Positions 1 to 8,491 of a stretch of 33,522 nucleotides of DNA are shown one piece after another. Location: NCBI GenBank assembly GCA_026389335.1, contig JAPLIB010000032.1, positions 1 through 33,522 of the forward strand. The letters run 5' to 3'. The DNA comes from Cyanobacteriota bacterium (GTDB taxonomy: Bacteria; Cyanobacteriota; Cyanobacteriia; PCC-6307; Cyanobiaceae). Under the pieces are notes generated by a model, which saw nothing but the letters and a program-made list of their open reading frames with translations, was not told where the DNA came from and ran no database searches. The translations under genes and the position numbers were made by a program. Every line of letters starts with the position of its first letter. The first letter of the stretch is position 1.

Positions 1-315
1 CCACTCGTCGAGGCTGGCGGCTTCCCAGATCGGGTAGAAGTGCAGGCCGATGGCGTTGCTGGAGGGAACAACGGCGCCGGAAATGATGTTGTTGCCATAC
101 ATCAGGCTGCCGGCAACGGGCTCACGGATGCCGTCGATGTCGACGGGGGGAGCAGCGATGAAAGCAACGATGAAGCAGATGGTCGCGGCCAGCAGCGTGG
201 GGATCATCAGCACACCGAACCAGCCCACATAGAGGCGGTTGTTGGTGGAGGTGACCCACTCGCAAAACTGATTCCACGCCGAGGCGCCGGAGCGCTGTTG
301 GATTGTGGCGGTCAT
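1..315 (-). CDS. psbA: Photosystem II D1 protein, N-terminal 105 residues (partial)
   Basis: This is the start of D1, the photosystem II reaction-centre subunit that carries the primary charge-separation cofactors, the QB site and most of the Mn-cluster ligands in the thylakoid membrane. The reading begins [20 protein letters not shown] and continues through the first transmembrane helix (roughly residues 33-55) and the lumenal segment [15 protein letters not shown], all typical of D1. It runs off the left edge at residue 105 of about 359, so residues that separate D1 isoforms (such as position 130) are not visible. The start ATG lies at 313-315, with a strong sigma70-type promoter about 85 bases upstream. 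The divergent neighbour is a radical SAM protein. Cyanobacteria normally carry several psbA copies, so this may be one of a family. Identification is certain; isoform is unknown. Confidence 0.98.
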   Translation of the reverse strand, partial: MTATIQQRSGASAWNQFCEWVTSTNNRLYVGWFGVLMIPTLLAATICFIVAFIAAPPVDIDGIREPVAGSLMYGNNIISGAVVPSSNAIGLHFYPIWEAASLDEW

Positions 316-399
316 GAGGTCGAGAGGTGATGTCCGCAACACCAGGTCGAGTGGCCTGGGTCAGGGACGGGATGGATGGGCGGAATCCCGCCAAGCCAA

Positions 400-428
400 A
401 TGTAACGGAAGATTGCGCCGCCTGTAAA
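400..428 (-). promoter_or_regulatory. psbA promoter
   Basis: Reading on the minus strand, TTTACA (423-428) is separated by exactly 17 bases from TTACAT (400-405), a good -35/-10 pair; TTTACA is a usual -35 in cyanobacterial psbA promoters. Transcription would begin near 393, giving a leader of roughly 78 nt before the ATG at 315. A second TTCACA-like hexamer lies a few bases upstream of the -35, but its spacing does not match the RpaB HLR1 consensus. Nothing else recognisable is seen in the rest of the 316-703 gap, which also serves as leader for the divergent radical SAM gene. Confidence 0.65.
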
Positions 429-703
429 GGGGCTTTGTGAAGAAAAGCTGTGGGGTGGCGCGGCCCTGGGCTGGTGGGGCTATCGGCCGGCCAGTGGTTC
501 GGTGCGGAACGGCGGGGCAGTGGCTCCTGCGGGGATCTGACCGGGTGGGTGCGGGGCTGGTCGATCGGTGTGCTGGTTGCGCCCACGCCGCTCCGCGTTG
601 ATCCCGCCCCCAGGCCATGGGCCCGGCGACTGGGGGACTGACGACTGACGTTCGGGGACTGGGCTGGCGTTGTTAGCGTCCCGGCACTCCGATCCGGCCC
701 GCC

Positions 704-2275
704 GTGAGCGACCACCGGGTGCTGCTGGTGCGGCTGCCCTGCAACCCGATCTTCCCGATCGGCCCGATCTATCTGGCCGATCATCTGCATAAGCAGTTCC
801 CGGCCATGGCCCAGCGGATCCTTGATCTGGCTGCCCTGCCTCTGCTCGATGTGGAGCGGGTGCTGTTGACCACCGTGGCGGCTTTCCGACCCACCCTGCT
901 GGTGTTCTCCTGGCGAGACATCCAGATCTATGCGCCGGTGGATGGCCGCGGTGGCAATCCCCTGCAGAACTCCTTTGAGGTGTTCTACGCCCGTAATCCC
1001 CTGCGCCGGCTGCGCGGTGCCCTCGGCGGCCTGAAGCTGATGGCCGCTTACTACGGCGAGCTCTGGCGCAATCTCGCCCTGGTGCGGCGCGGACTGCGGC
1101 GGGCGCGCCGTTTTGCTCCCGAGGCGCGGGCCCTGATCGGCGGCGGCGCCGTCAGTGTGTTTTACGAGCAGCTCGGTGCCCGTTTGCCGGCCGGCACGGT
1201 GGTGTCGGTTGGGGAGGGCGAGGTGCTGCTGGAGAAGCTGATCCGCGGTGAGTCGATCGCGGCTGAGCGCTGCTACCTGGCCGGAGAGGCACCGCGGCCC
1301 GGCCTGATCCACGAACAGCCCGCCCCGATTGAGAAAACCGCCTGCAACTACGACTACATCGCCGCGATCTGGCCCCAGCTGGACTGGTATCTCGATGGCG
1401 GCGACTTCTACGTGGGCGTGCAGACCAAACGCGGTTGCCCCCACAACTGCTGTTACTGCGTCTACACCGTGATCGAGGGCAAGGCGGTGCGCCTCAACCC
1501 CGTCGAGGAGGTGGTGGCTGAGATGCGCCAGCTCTACGACCGCGGCGTGCGTGGTTTCTGGTTCACCGACGCCCAGTTCATCCCGGCCCGCCGCCAGATC
1601 GAGGATGCCAAGGAGCTGCTGCGGGCGATCGCGGCGGACGGCATGACCGACATCCGCTGGGCCGCCTACATCCGCGCCGACAACCTCGATGCCGAACTGG
1701 CCGAGCTGATGGTGGCCACCGGCATGAGCTACTTCGAGATCGGCATCACCTCCGGCTCCCAGGAGCTGGTGCGCAAGATGCGCATGGGCTACAACCTGCG
1801 CACCGTGCTCGAGAGCTGCCGGCTGCTGGCGCGGGCTGGCTTCTGCGAGCACGTGTCGGTGAACTACTCGTTCAACGTGATCGACGAGCGGCCGGAGACG
1901 ATCCGCCAGACCGTCGCCTATCACCGTGAGCTGGAGCGGATTTTCGGTGCCGACAAAGTGGAGCCGGCGATCTTCTTCATCGGCCTGCAGCCCCACACCC
2001 ATCTGGAGCAGTACGCCTTCGAGCAGGGTTCGCTGCGGCCTGGCTACAACCCGATGAGCATGATGCCCTGGACGGCCCGGCAGCTGCTCTGGAATCCGGA
2101 GCCGATGGGCAGCACCTTCGGCCGCATCTGCCTGGAGGCATTCGAGCAGAACCCCAGCGATTTCGGCCGCACCGTGATGGCTCTGTTGGAGCGCGATTAC
2201 GGCTGCGCCCCGCTGGAGGAGGCGCTGCATGCGCCGGTGGAGGGCAGGAAAGCGCTGGCGACGGCGGTGCGCTGA
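704..2275 (+). CDS. B12-binding-type radical SAM protein (cyanobacterial PSII high-light acclimation type)
   Basis: A 523-residue radical SAM enzyme starting at a GTG. The N-terminus (VLLVRLPCNPIFPIGPIYLADHL) looks like the Rossmann-type B12-binding segment found before many radical SAM cores. The [4Fe-4S]/SAM motif is C245-x3-C249-x2-C252 within TKRGCPHNCCYCVY, followed by a typical TIM-barrel core (GVRGFWFTDAQF, YFEIGITSGSQELVRKMRMGYN). The substrate is unknown. From memory, cyanobacterial proteins of this type are named photosystem II high light acclimation radical SAM proteins; that name is recalled, not verified here. The position beside psbA and divergent from it fits a photosystem II link but does not prove it. 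The gene ends in TGA, followed closely by a short CCCCAG-CGG-CTGGGG hairpin at 2281-2295 with no T-run. Family assignment is firm; specific role is tentative. Confidence 0.85.
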   Translation: MSDHRVLLVRLPCNPIFPIGPIYLADHLHKQFPAMAQRILDLAALPLLDVERVLLTTVAAFRPTLLVFSWRDIQIYAPVDGRGGNPLQNSFEVFYARNPLRRLRGALGGLKLMAAYYGELWRNLALVRRGLRRARRFAPEARALIGGGAVSVFYEQLGARLPAGTVVSVGEGEVLLEKLIRGESIAAERCYLAGEAPRPGLIHEQPAPIEKTACNYDYIAAIWPQLDWYLDGGDFYVGVQTKRGCPHNCCYCVYTVIEGKAVRLNPVEEVVAEMRQLYDRGVRGFWFTDAQFIPARRQIEDAKELLRAIAADGMTDIRWAAYIRADNLDAELAELMVATGMSYFEIGITSGSQELVRKMRMGYNLRTVLESCRLLARAGFCEHVSVNYSFNVIDERPETIRQTVAYHRELERIFGADKVEPAIFFIGLQPHTHLEQYAFEQGSLRPGYNPMSMMPWTARQLLWNPEPMGSTFGRICLEAFEQNPSDFGRTVMALLERDYGCAPLEEALHAPVEGRKALATAVR

Positions 2276-2586
2276 AGCGTCCCCAGCGGCTGGGGGAACC
2301 AGAGGCGGAGCCAGGGCCCCGGGGCCTCCGGACGCCACCAGCCGGAGCTCAGGATCCGGTCAGCGGCAGGGCCCAGGGTGATCAGCACCCGCAGGCCTGC
2401 CGTGGGAGCGTTCAAGGAGGCCAGCGGCTGGCCAGTGCTGATGGCGATGGTCACGAGCTCTTCGGCCACCACGACCTGGGCGAGCAACTCAAGCAGGCTG
2501 CTCAGTTCGCCCCGTTGGGGGAGCAGCCAGTGTTGTTGCCTGCCGGTGCTGGTCCAGAGCAGGGTGAGCAGGGCATCGCGGAGCAT
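2197..2586 (-). CDS. Small hypothetical protein (possibly conserved in cyanobacteria)
   Basis: A 129-residue reading frame from the ATG at 2586, with an in-frame TGA 14 codons upstream, so this ATG is the first possible. Residues 1-100 look like a genuine soluble protein: hydrophobic and charged residues alternate sensibly (LLPQRGELSSLLELLAQVVVAEELVTIAI), ending in a tryptophan-rich SGWWRPEAPGPWLRLWFPQ. The last ~26 residues (TAVASAFLPSTGACSASSSG) are low-complexity and lie opposite the end of the convergent radical SAM gene, overlapping it by 79 bases. This suggests an original stop was lost and the frame now reads into the antisense of its neighbour. No family recognised. Without this gene, 2276-2728 would be empty. 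Confidence 0.5.
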   Translation of the reverse strand: MLRDALLTLLWTSTGRQQHWLLPQRGELSSLLELLAQVVVAEELVTIAISTGQPLASLNAPTAGLRVLITLGPAADRILSSGWWRPEAPGPWLRLWFPQPLGTLQRTAVASAFLPSTGACSASSSGAQP

Positions 2587-2662
2587 GGAGCACTGGGCAG
2601 GGTGCAGTGCTCCAGTGCCACCTGATCAGGCTTCTGTCTCAGCTGTTGGCTCTGCTTTGGTC

Positions 2663-2686
2663 TCAGCGCCTGGGACAGGGCGCTGA
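2663..2686. other. Perfect inverted repeat between the small ORF and the CPBP gene
   Basis: TCAGCGCC and GGCGCTGA form a perfect 8-bp stem around an 8-nt loop. There is no T-run on either side, so it is not a standard intrinsic terminator. It lies between the end of the CPBP protease gene (2729) and the start of the small minus-strand protein (2586), where it could stabilise or process the transcript end. Confidence 0.4.
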
Positions 2687-2728
2687 GTCGGCTCAGGCCG
2701 CGAAGGCCGCGCGCTGGTGGGAGACCCG

Positions 2729-3583
2729 TCAGGGCGTCGTGGGATCCAGCGCTGCCGCCACCCACCAGCGCCGCCGCACCCACAACAGGACCCCCAGCCC
2801 AATCCAGGCCAGCAGGCCGCCGATCGGGTTGGGCGTGGGGCTGCCGGAGCCGATCAGCCAGGCCGGTGTTGCCGGCGAAATCTGCAGCAGGCCGGCCTGC
2901 AGGACGAACCAGCCGCCCACCAGGCCGCCGTGCAGGCCTACGGCGCCCCAGAGGGCACCGCCATCGGCGCGGCGCTGCAGCGCCAGGGCCAGCCCCAGCA
3001 GCACCAGGCCGATCAGCAGCGCGATCGCTTCCGCCCCCGGCAGTCGATACCAGGGGTGCACCAAGGCAAAGAAAGCCGCCTGGAGGCCGATGGCGCGCTG
3101 GCTGCCGCCAATACGCTCCAGTTCCCCCCACAGCCAGCCGCGGAATAGCAGCTCCTCGGCAAAGCCCACCCCCAGCAGCAGCGCCAGGGCATTGGCCAAT
3201 GCGCCCATGTCCAGGCGCCCCAGCCAGCGAGCCTGGCCGGACACCAGCAGCACCACCACCACCAACACCAGCAGGGCCAGGCCCTTGAGCAGGCCGCGAA
3301 CGAAGGCCTTGAAACCGGCGGCGGGTGGCAGGGCGACGCCGAGCGTCTGCCATGGGGTTTGGCAACCCCAGGCCTGGCGCAGGCGCCAGGGCAGGGTGAC
3401 CAGCAACAGGCCCAGGGCGATCACCGCGCCGGCCAGATCCAGCTGGTCCGGGCGCCAGCTGGGGAACAGCAGGCCCAAGGGTCGGGCCGCCAGCCAGCCC
3501 AGCCCGTAAAGCAGCGGCACGTACAGCAGCGTGCCCCACCAGTGGAGGCGCGGCTGGCCTGAGCGGCCGGTGGCGATTGCCAT
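2729..3583 (-). CDS. CPBP family intramembrane metalloprotease (Abi/CAAX protease)
   Basis: A 284-residue polytopic membrane protein with the three signature motifs of the CPBP (Rce1/Abi) glutamic intramembrane protease family: EExxxR at E143-E144-R148 (AEELLFRGW), FxxxH at F172-H176 (FALVHPW), and a third histidine at H218 (GLHGG). Several hydrophobic segments precede the catalytic core (residues 15-40, 48-65, 100-115, 128-142), and two to three follow. In other bacteria the family is implicated in prenyl-protein processing, bacteriocin self-immunity and membrane protein turnover; the substrate here cannot be told. The ATG at 3581-3583 overlaps the stop codon of clpS in a TGATG junction, so the two are probably translationally coupled. 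Confidence 0.88.
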   Translation of the reverse strand: MAIATGRSGQPRLHWWGTLLYVPLLYGLGWLAARPLGLLFPSWRPDQLDLAGAVIALGLLLVTLPWRLRQAWGCQTPWQTLGVALPPAAGFKAFVRGLLKGLALLVLVVVVLLVSGQARWLGRLDMGALANALALLLGVGFAEELLFRGWLWGELERIGGSQRAIGLQAAFFALVHPWYRLPGAEAIALLIGLVLLGLALALQRRADGGALWGAVGLHGGLVGGWFVLQAGLLQISPATPAWLIGSGSPTPNPIGGLLAWIGLGVLLWVRRRWWVAAALDPTTP

Positions 3584-3972
3584 CAGCCCTCCGGCTCGAT
3601 CGTGCTGGTGAGGCCCTTGGCCTTAAGGGTTTCGCTGTAGAACTCCGCCGGCTCGATGTCGCAGACGATCACCAGGCCCACACCGGTGTTGTGGGCCTCC
3701 AGCATCACGGCGATGGCGTCCTGCTCACTCAGGGAGGGCACCACCTGGCGCAGGGTGGACACCACGAACTCCATGGCGTTGACCGGGTCGTTGTGCAGCA
3801 GCACCTTGTAGCGAGGTGAGGGCTTGCGTACCCGCTGCTGTTCCTTGTCGAGCACCGTGGTGCCGCCGGGACGGTCCGGCGTGGCCGATGCCCGCCAGGC
3901 CGAAGGGGCAGGGCTGGGGGGCCGGAGTGGGGGGGCGATCGTGGTGCTGGTGGTGAGCGGCAAGTGGATCAT
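3583..3972 (-). CDS. clpS: ATP-dependent Clp protease adaptor ClpS
   Basis: ClpS binds the N-terminal domain of the ClpC/ClpA unfoldase and delivers N-degron substrates to Clp protease. The conserved core is clear: YKVLLHNDPVNAMEFVVSTL contains the N-degron pocket Asn-Asp, followed by AIAVMLEAHNTGVGLVIVCDIEPAEFYSETLKAKGL with the conserved His and the C-terminal ClpA-contact strand. I chose the ATG at 3970-3972 (129 residues). The reading stays open 23 codons further upstream, but that extension would overlap the end of dapL and shows no ClpS homology. Even so, the ~50-residue N-terminal extension rich in Pro, Thr and Ser is longer than the ~17-residue E. coli tail; that tail regulates ClpA. 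It sits 31 bases after dapL and overlaps the CPBP gene by one base. Confidence 0.9.
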   Translation of the reverse strand: MIHLPLTTSTTIAPPLRPPSPAPSAWRASATPDRPGGTTVLDKEQQRVRKPSPRYKVLLHNDPVNAMEFVVSTLRQVVPSLSEQDAIAVMLEAHNTGVGLVIVCDIEPAEFYSETLKAKGLTSTIEPEG

Positions 3973-4003
3973 GGCCGTTCCCGTGACATGACGGTGGTCA
4001 ACT

Positions 4004-5230
4004 TTAGAGAGCACGCACCCGCTCCATCGCCTCCTCCACACGGGCCCGGCTGTTGAAGGCCGAGAGCCGGAAGTAACCCTCGCCGGCGGCGCCGAAGCCG
4101 CTGCCGGGGGTGCCCACCACGTGGGCCTGGTTCAGCAGCTTGTCGAAGAAGCCCCAGGAATCGAGCCCTTCGGGGGTTTTCAGCCACACATAGGGGGCCT
4201 GCTCGCCGCCATGCACCTGCAGGCCGGCGGCGCTGAGTTCGCGGCGGATGATCGCGGCGTTATCCATGTAGAAGCGGATCAACCCCTGCACCTGGCTCTT
4301 GCCTTCGGCCGAGTACACCGCCTCGGCGCCGCGCTGCACGATGTAGCTGACGCCGTTGAACTTGGTGCACTGGCGCCGGTTCCAGAGGCTCCAGAGTTCC
4401 ACTTTTTCGCCATTGGCGGCTGTGCCCAGCAGCCCCCGCGGCACCACGGTGAGGGCGCAGCGGGTGCCGGTGAAGCCGGCGTTCTTGGAAAAGGAGCGGA
4501 ACTCGATCGCACACTCGCGGGCGCCCTCAATCTCATAGATCGAGTGGGGCAGCTCCGGATCCTGGATGAAGGCCTCGTAGGCCGCATCGAACAGGATCAG
4601 GGCGTCGTGGCGGCGGGCGTAGTCCACCCAGGCCTGCAGTTGCTCGCGGCTGGCGACGGCGCCGGTGGGGTTGTTGGGGAAGCAGAGATAGATCAGATCC
4701 ACCGGCTGCTCCGGGATCTCGGCGCTGAAGCCGTTCGCGGCGGTGATCGGCAGGTAGGTGAGACCGCCATAGCGGCCGGCGTCATCGGCCTCGCCGGTGC
4801 GGCCCGCCATCACGTTGCTGTCCACGTACACCGGATACACCGGATCGGTCACGGCGATGCGGTTGTCGGGGCCGAGGATGTCGAGGATGTTGCTGCTGTC
4901 GCACTTCGAGCCATCGGAGATGAAAATCTCCTCGGCGCTCACCTGGCAGCCGCGGGCCTGGAAATCGTGCTGGGCGATCGCCTCGCGCAACCAGGGATAG
5001 CCCTGTTCAGGGCCATAGCCATGGAAGCCGGCGTGGGTGCCCATCTCATCGATGGCCGCCTTCATGGCGGTGCGGCAGGCCTGCGGCAGGGGCTCGGTGA
5101 CATCGCCGATGCCGAGGCGGATGATCGGGGCCTCGGGGTTGGCTTCGCTGAAGGCCTTGACGCGCCGGGCGATTTCGGGGAACAGGTAGCCCGCCTTCAG
5201 CTTGAGGTAGTTGCCGTTGACCTGAACCAT
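4004..5230 (-). CDS. dapL: LL-diaminopimelate aminotransferase
   Basis: DapL converts tetrahydrodipicolinate directly to LL-2,6-diaminopimelate using glutamate and PLP. This is the short lysine/peptidoglycan route of cyanobacteria, plants and Chlamydia. The protein is 408 residues from the ATG at 5228-5230 ([20 protein letters not shown]), matching the usual ~408-411. It is a class I/II fold-type I aminotransferase: the glycine-rich entry is [13 protein letters not shown], the PLP-phosphate region is [12 protein letters not shown], the PLP-binding Asn lies in FPNNPTG (N187), and the Schiff-base lysine is K249 in [13 protein letters not shown]. The open frame extends upstream to 5536, but that part overlaps the divergent radical SAM gene and has no homology. 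It probably leads a dapL-clpS-CPBP transcript. Confidence 0.97.
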   Translation of the reverse strand: MVQVNGNYLKLKAGYLFPEIARRVKAFSEANPEAPIIRLGIGDVTEPLPQACRTAMKAAIDEMGTHAGFHGYGPEQGYPWLREAIAQHDFQARGCQVSAEEIFISDGSKCDSSNILDILGPDNRIAVTDPVYPVYVDSNVMAGRTGEADDAGRYGGLTYLPITAANGFSAEIPEQPVDLIYLCFPNNPTGAVASREQLQAWVDYARRHDALILFDAAYEAFIQDPELPHSIYEIEGARECAIEFRSFSKNAGFTGTRCALTVVPRGLLGTAANGEKVELWSLWNRRQCTKFNGVSYIVQRGAEAVYSAEGKSQVQGLIRFYMDNAAIIRRELSAAGLQVHGGEQAPYVWLKTPEGLDSWGFFDKLLNQAHVVGTPGSGFGAAGEGYFRLSAFNSRARVEEAMERVRAL

Positions 5231-5332
5231 GGAAGAGACGGGCGGGACGTCCGCCGGGAAGTGCTGGCGGGATTGTCCTATGGCGACCCACCGCCCTGCA
5301 TACGATCGGAGTCTTGCCCTGCCGCGGCCCCT

Positions 5333-8041
5333 GTGCTCCTCGCACCCACCCAGTCCCGCGATCCGATCGAATTCGAGGCCCTGATCGGCCCCGACATCCT
5401 CAAACCAGCCCGTTACCTGGGCAATGAACGGGGCGTGGAGGTGCGGGAGTGGGGCCAGGCCTGGGAGGCCGCCGCCGTGCGCTGGGCCCTCACCTACCCC
5501 GAGGTCTACGAGGTGGGGGCCAGCAATCTCGGCCACATCATTCTCTATTCAATCCTCAACGCTGTTCCCGGACAGATCTGCGATCGCTCCTATCTGCCGG
5601 CGGCCGATCTCTCGGCTCGGTTGCGCCAGCGGGGTGTGCCCCTGTTTGCGGTCGAGAGCCGTCGGCCCCTGGCCGCCTTCGACATCCTCGGCTTCAGCCT
5701 CAGCTACGAGCTGGGGGCCAGCAACATCCTCGAGATGCTGGATCTGGCTGGCATCCCCATCCGCGCCGCCGCTCGCGGCGACCTGCCCCTGGCCGATCCG
5801 GCCGCCCCGCCGTTGATCTTTGCCGGCGGGCCCACCGCCACCAGCAATCCCGAACCCTTCGCCGCCTTCTTCGATTTCATCGCCCTCGGCGATGGCGAGG
5901 AGCTGCTGCCCGAGATCGGCCTGGTGGTGGCTGAGGCCCGCGCCGCCGGCCTCAGCCGCTCGCACACCCTGCGCGATCTGGCTCTGGTGCCTGGGGTCTA
6001 CGTGCCCTCGCTCTACGGCCCGGGCGTCGATGGGGTGACGGTGGAGCCATTGGAGCCGGGGTTGCCCATGCGCATCCAGCGGCGCACCGCCACGCCGATG
6101 CCCCACTACGCCATGGGGCTGGTGCCCCACATCGAAACCGTTCACGACCGCCTCACCGTCGAGATCCGCCGCGGCTGCACCCGCGGTTGTCGCTTCTGCC
6201 AGCCGGGGATGCTCACCCGCCCCGCCCGCGATGTGGAGCCCGAGGCCGTGATTGAGGCGGTGGAGGAGGGCATGCGCCGCACCGGCTACTCCGATTTCTC
6301 GTTGTTGTCGCTGAGTTGCAGCGACTATCTGTCGCTGCCGGCGGTGGGGGTGGAGCTGCGCAACCGGCTCGCTGACCAGAACGTCTCCCTCACCCTGCCC
6401 AGCCAGCGGGTCGATCGCTTCGACGCCAACATCGCCCATATCCTCGGCGGCACCCGCAAGGCGGGGCTCACCTTCGCCCCCGAAGCCGGCACCCAGCGGC
6501 TGCGGGACATCGTCAACAAGGGGCTCAGCGACGAGGAATTGCTGCGCGGCATCCGCACGGCGATGCAAACCGGCTATCGCAAGATCAAGCTCTATTTCAT
6601 GATCGGCCTGCCCGGCGAGGGCGATGCCGATGTGCTTGGTATCGCCGACACCTGCCGCTCGCTGCAGGAGCGCTGCCGGGATCTGGGCCGGTTGGAGCTG
6701 AATCTCACGATCAGCAACTTCACGCCCAAGCCTCACACGCCGTTTCAGTGGCACAGCGTCAGCACGGCCGAGTTCCAGCGGCGCCAGGAGCTGCTGCGCC
6801 GGGCCCTGCGCCAGCTGCGGGGCCTCAAGGTCAACTTCACCGATGTGCGCATGTCGGCGGTGGAGGACTTCGTCGGTCGCAGCGATCGGCGCCTGGCGCC
6901 GGTGCTGGAGGCGGCCTGGCGGGCCGGAGCCGGTCTCGATGCCTGGTTTGAATCCGCCGAGCGCACCTACACCGCCTGGACCGGCGCCATTGAGGCGGCG
7001 GGGCTGGGCGGCCGCTACCGCCAGCTGGAGATGGGGGGCTGGGGTCATGCCGAGGCCCTCAGCGGTGATGATCTGGCCGCCTTCTGCCGCCAGCCCCTGC
7101 CCTGGGATCACATCGATTCCGGTGTCGACAAAACCTGGCTGGCGGAGGATCTGCAGCGGGCCCTGGCGGCGACGGTGGTGGAGGACTGCTCCTTTGCCGG
7201 CTGCAGCAGCTGCGGCGTCTGCGGTCCCGAGCTGGGCCACAACGTGGTGATTCCAGCGCCGCCGCCACCACCGCCGATTCCGCCGCGCTCGCCGGCCAGT
7301 GAGCGGGTGAGCCGGTTGCGTTTCGGCTTCGCCAAGACTGGCTCCCTCGCCCTGATCAGCCATCTCGACACGGTGCGCCTGTTGGAGCGGGCCCTGCGTC
7401 GCAGCGGCCTGCCGGTGAGCTTCACCGGTGGTTTCCACCCGCTGCCGCGGCTGCAGCTGGCCCTGTCGTTGCCCCTCGGGGTGGAGGGACTGGGCGAATG
7501 GTTCGATCTGGAGTTCACTGTCTCGTTGGAGCGACTGGATCTGGAGGTGGTGCGCCGCCAGCTGCAGGCCCAGTTGCCGGCGGAGTTCCCCCTGCTGTCG
7601 GTGGTGGCGGTGCCGGTGTTCGGTCCCAGCCTGTCCCAGGAGTTGCTGAAGGCCCACTGGCGCTTCGATCTCTGGCCCCAGAAGGCTGGTGCGCCGGAAG
7701 CCGGGGTTGGCCCCACGCCGCCGGCGCTGGCTTGGGACTCGGCTCTGGCCGATCTGCTGGCGGCCGAGACCCTGATCTGGAGCGACACCGACAAGAAGGG
7801 GCGGCCGCGTCAGCGCGACTGTCGTCCCTATCTGCTGGGGCTGGTGCCAGCGGCCGGAGAGGACGGGCTGGCGGCGGCTCCAGGCGAACAGTGCATCCGC
7901 CTCGATCTCGAGGCCGCCATTGATCTGCAGGGCCGCAGCCTCAGGCCCGAGCAGCTGCAGCATTGGCTGGCCGAGCGCCTGGCCAGCCCCCTGCAGCTGG
8001 GGCGCGTTGAGCGGCGATCCTTGGTGCTGCGCCCGTGCTAA
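5333..8041 (+). CDS. TIGR03960-type B12-binding radical SAM protein fused to DUF2344
   Basis: A 902-residue fusion. Residues ~1-260 carry a B12-binding-like region ([59 protein letters not shown]). The radical SAM core follows, with C282-x3-C286-x2-C289 in [15 protein letters not shown]. Residues ~656-880 are a DUF2344 (TIGR03936) domain beginning [30 protein letters not shown] proline-rich linker ([13 protein letters not shown]) joins the two, preceded by a Cys cluster ([13 protein letters not shown]). The start is the GTG at 5333, giving a length normal for the family and no overlap with divergent dapL, 102 bases away. The reaction is not known to me. In many bacteria this gene neighbours rne/rng and ribosomal genes, as here, which hints at an RNA- or ribosome-related modification. 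Confidence 0.9.
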   Translation: MLLAPTQSRDPIEFEALIGPDILKPARYLGNERGVEVREWGQAWEAAAVRWALTYPEVYEVGASNLGHIILYSILNAVPGQICDRSYLPAADLSARLRQRGVPLFAVESRRPLAAFDILGFSLSYELGASNILEMLDLAGIPIRAAARGDLPLADPAAPPLIFAGGPTATSNPEPFAAFFDFIALGDGEELLPEIGLVVAEARAAGLSRSHTLRDLALVPGVYVPSLYGPGVDGVTVEPLEPGLPMRIQRRTATPMPHYAMGLVPHIETVHDRLTVEIRRGCTRGCRFCQPGMLTRPARDVEPEAVIEAVEEGMRRTGYSDFSLLSLSCSDYLSLPAVGVELRNRLADQNVSLTLPSQRVDRFDANIAHILGGTRKAGLTFAPEAGTQRLRDIVNKGLSDEELLRGIRTAMQTGYRKIKLYFMIGLPGEGDADVLGIADTCRSLQERCRDLGRLELNLTISNFTPKPHTPFQWHSVSTAEFQRRQELLRRALRQLRGLKVNFTDVRMSAVEDFVGRSDRRLAPVLEAAWRAGAGLDAWFESAERTYTAWTGAIEAAGLGGRYRQLEMGGWGHAEALSGDDLAAFCRQPLPWDHIDSGVDKTWLAEDLQRALAATVVEDCSFAGCSSCGVCGPELGHNVVIPAPPPPPPIPPRSPASERVSRLRFGFAKTGSLALISHLDTVRLLERALRRSGLPVSFTGGFHPLPRLQLALSLPLGVEGLGEWFDLEFTVSLERLDLEVVRRQLQAQLPAEFPLLSVVAVPVFGPSLSQELLKAHWRFDLWPQKAGAPEAGVGPTPPALAWDSALADLLAAETLIWSDTDKKGRPRQRDCRPYLLGLVPAAGEDGLAAAPGEQCIRLDLEAAIDLQGRSLRPEQLQHWLAERLASPLQLGRVERRSLVLRPC

Positions 8042-8491
8042 ATTCCATTCAAGACGGTCGACTTGAACGAGGGGCTCTCCCCTGATCAGTCACCGGCCAG
8101 ACGCTTTCCTCAACAGGTTGCTTTTCAAGAGCTCCTCGCCGGAAGCGCTTTTCTTCCCACCGACTCTCCGTTCGGTCCTCCCTGCATTGACCCGGGTCCG
8201 GGTGATTCCCGCTCCGCCCAATCGCTGATCGCACGCGTCGGATCCTGATGGCCCCGATCCCCCGAGGGGATCGACGGTCGGCCGGTCTCCGCATCCGTCT
8301 TCCCCTGTCCGAGCAGGGTGTGCAGCTGCTGTCTTCCCCGTCCATCGGGCGCCCCATTCATCGGTTTTCCCGTCCATCGGGCTACCCACGAAGCGGGCTA
8401 CCCCGCCAATCGGGCCGGTTGCAGCGAAGCTGCCCGCGGCAATCCTTCCTGCCTCCCAGGCAGGGCTCACCGAGCCGAACAAGCTTTCTCC
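8042..8491 (+). promoter_or_regulatory. Long structured rne leader / intergenic region
   Basis: This 450-base gap upstream of rne has no convincing gene but is rich in short perfect hairpins: CGATCCCC-CGA-GGGGATCG (8255-8273), GCAGC-GAA-GCTGC (8421-8433), CCTGCCT-CCC-AGGCAGG (8448-8464) and GGCTC-ACC-GAGCC (8464-8476), the last ending 15 bases before the start codon. A 13-base direct repeat, CCGTCCATCGGGC, occurs at 8338-8350 and 8370-8382. U-rich single-stranded patches (TCGGTTTTCC, AAGCTTTCTCC) lie between and after the stems. RNase E autoregulates through its own 5' UTR in E. coli, and cyanobacterial rne leaders are also long, so an autoregulatory leader is a reasonable inference. No promoter was assigned with confidence. 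Confidence 0.6.

Noticed and set aside
122-2338. Long open frame on the minus strand opposite the radical SAM gene (738 codons)
   Set aside because: Composition is His/Ala/Gly/Gln-rich nonsense typical of antisense of a GC-rich gene; it also overlaps psbA and contains no recognisable domain.
2502-3539. 345-codon frame on the minus strand overlapping the CPBP gene in another frame
   Set aside because: Ala/Gly/Pro/Arg-rich; the CPBP frame has catalytic motifs and membrane segments, this one has none.
5549-7963. 804-codon minus-strand frame opposite the DUF2344 radical SAM gene
   Set aside because: Antisense shadow of a gene with clear homology; Gln/Arg/His-rich with no motifs.
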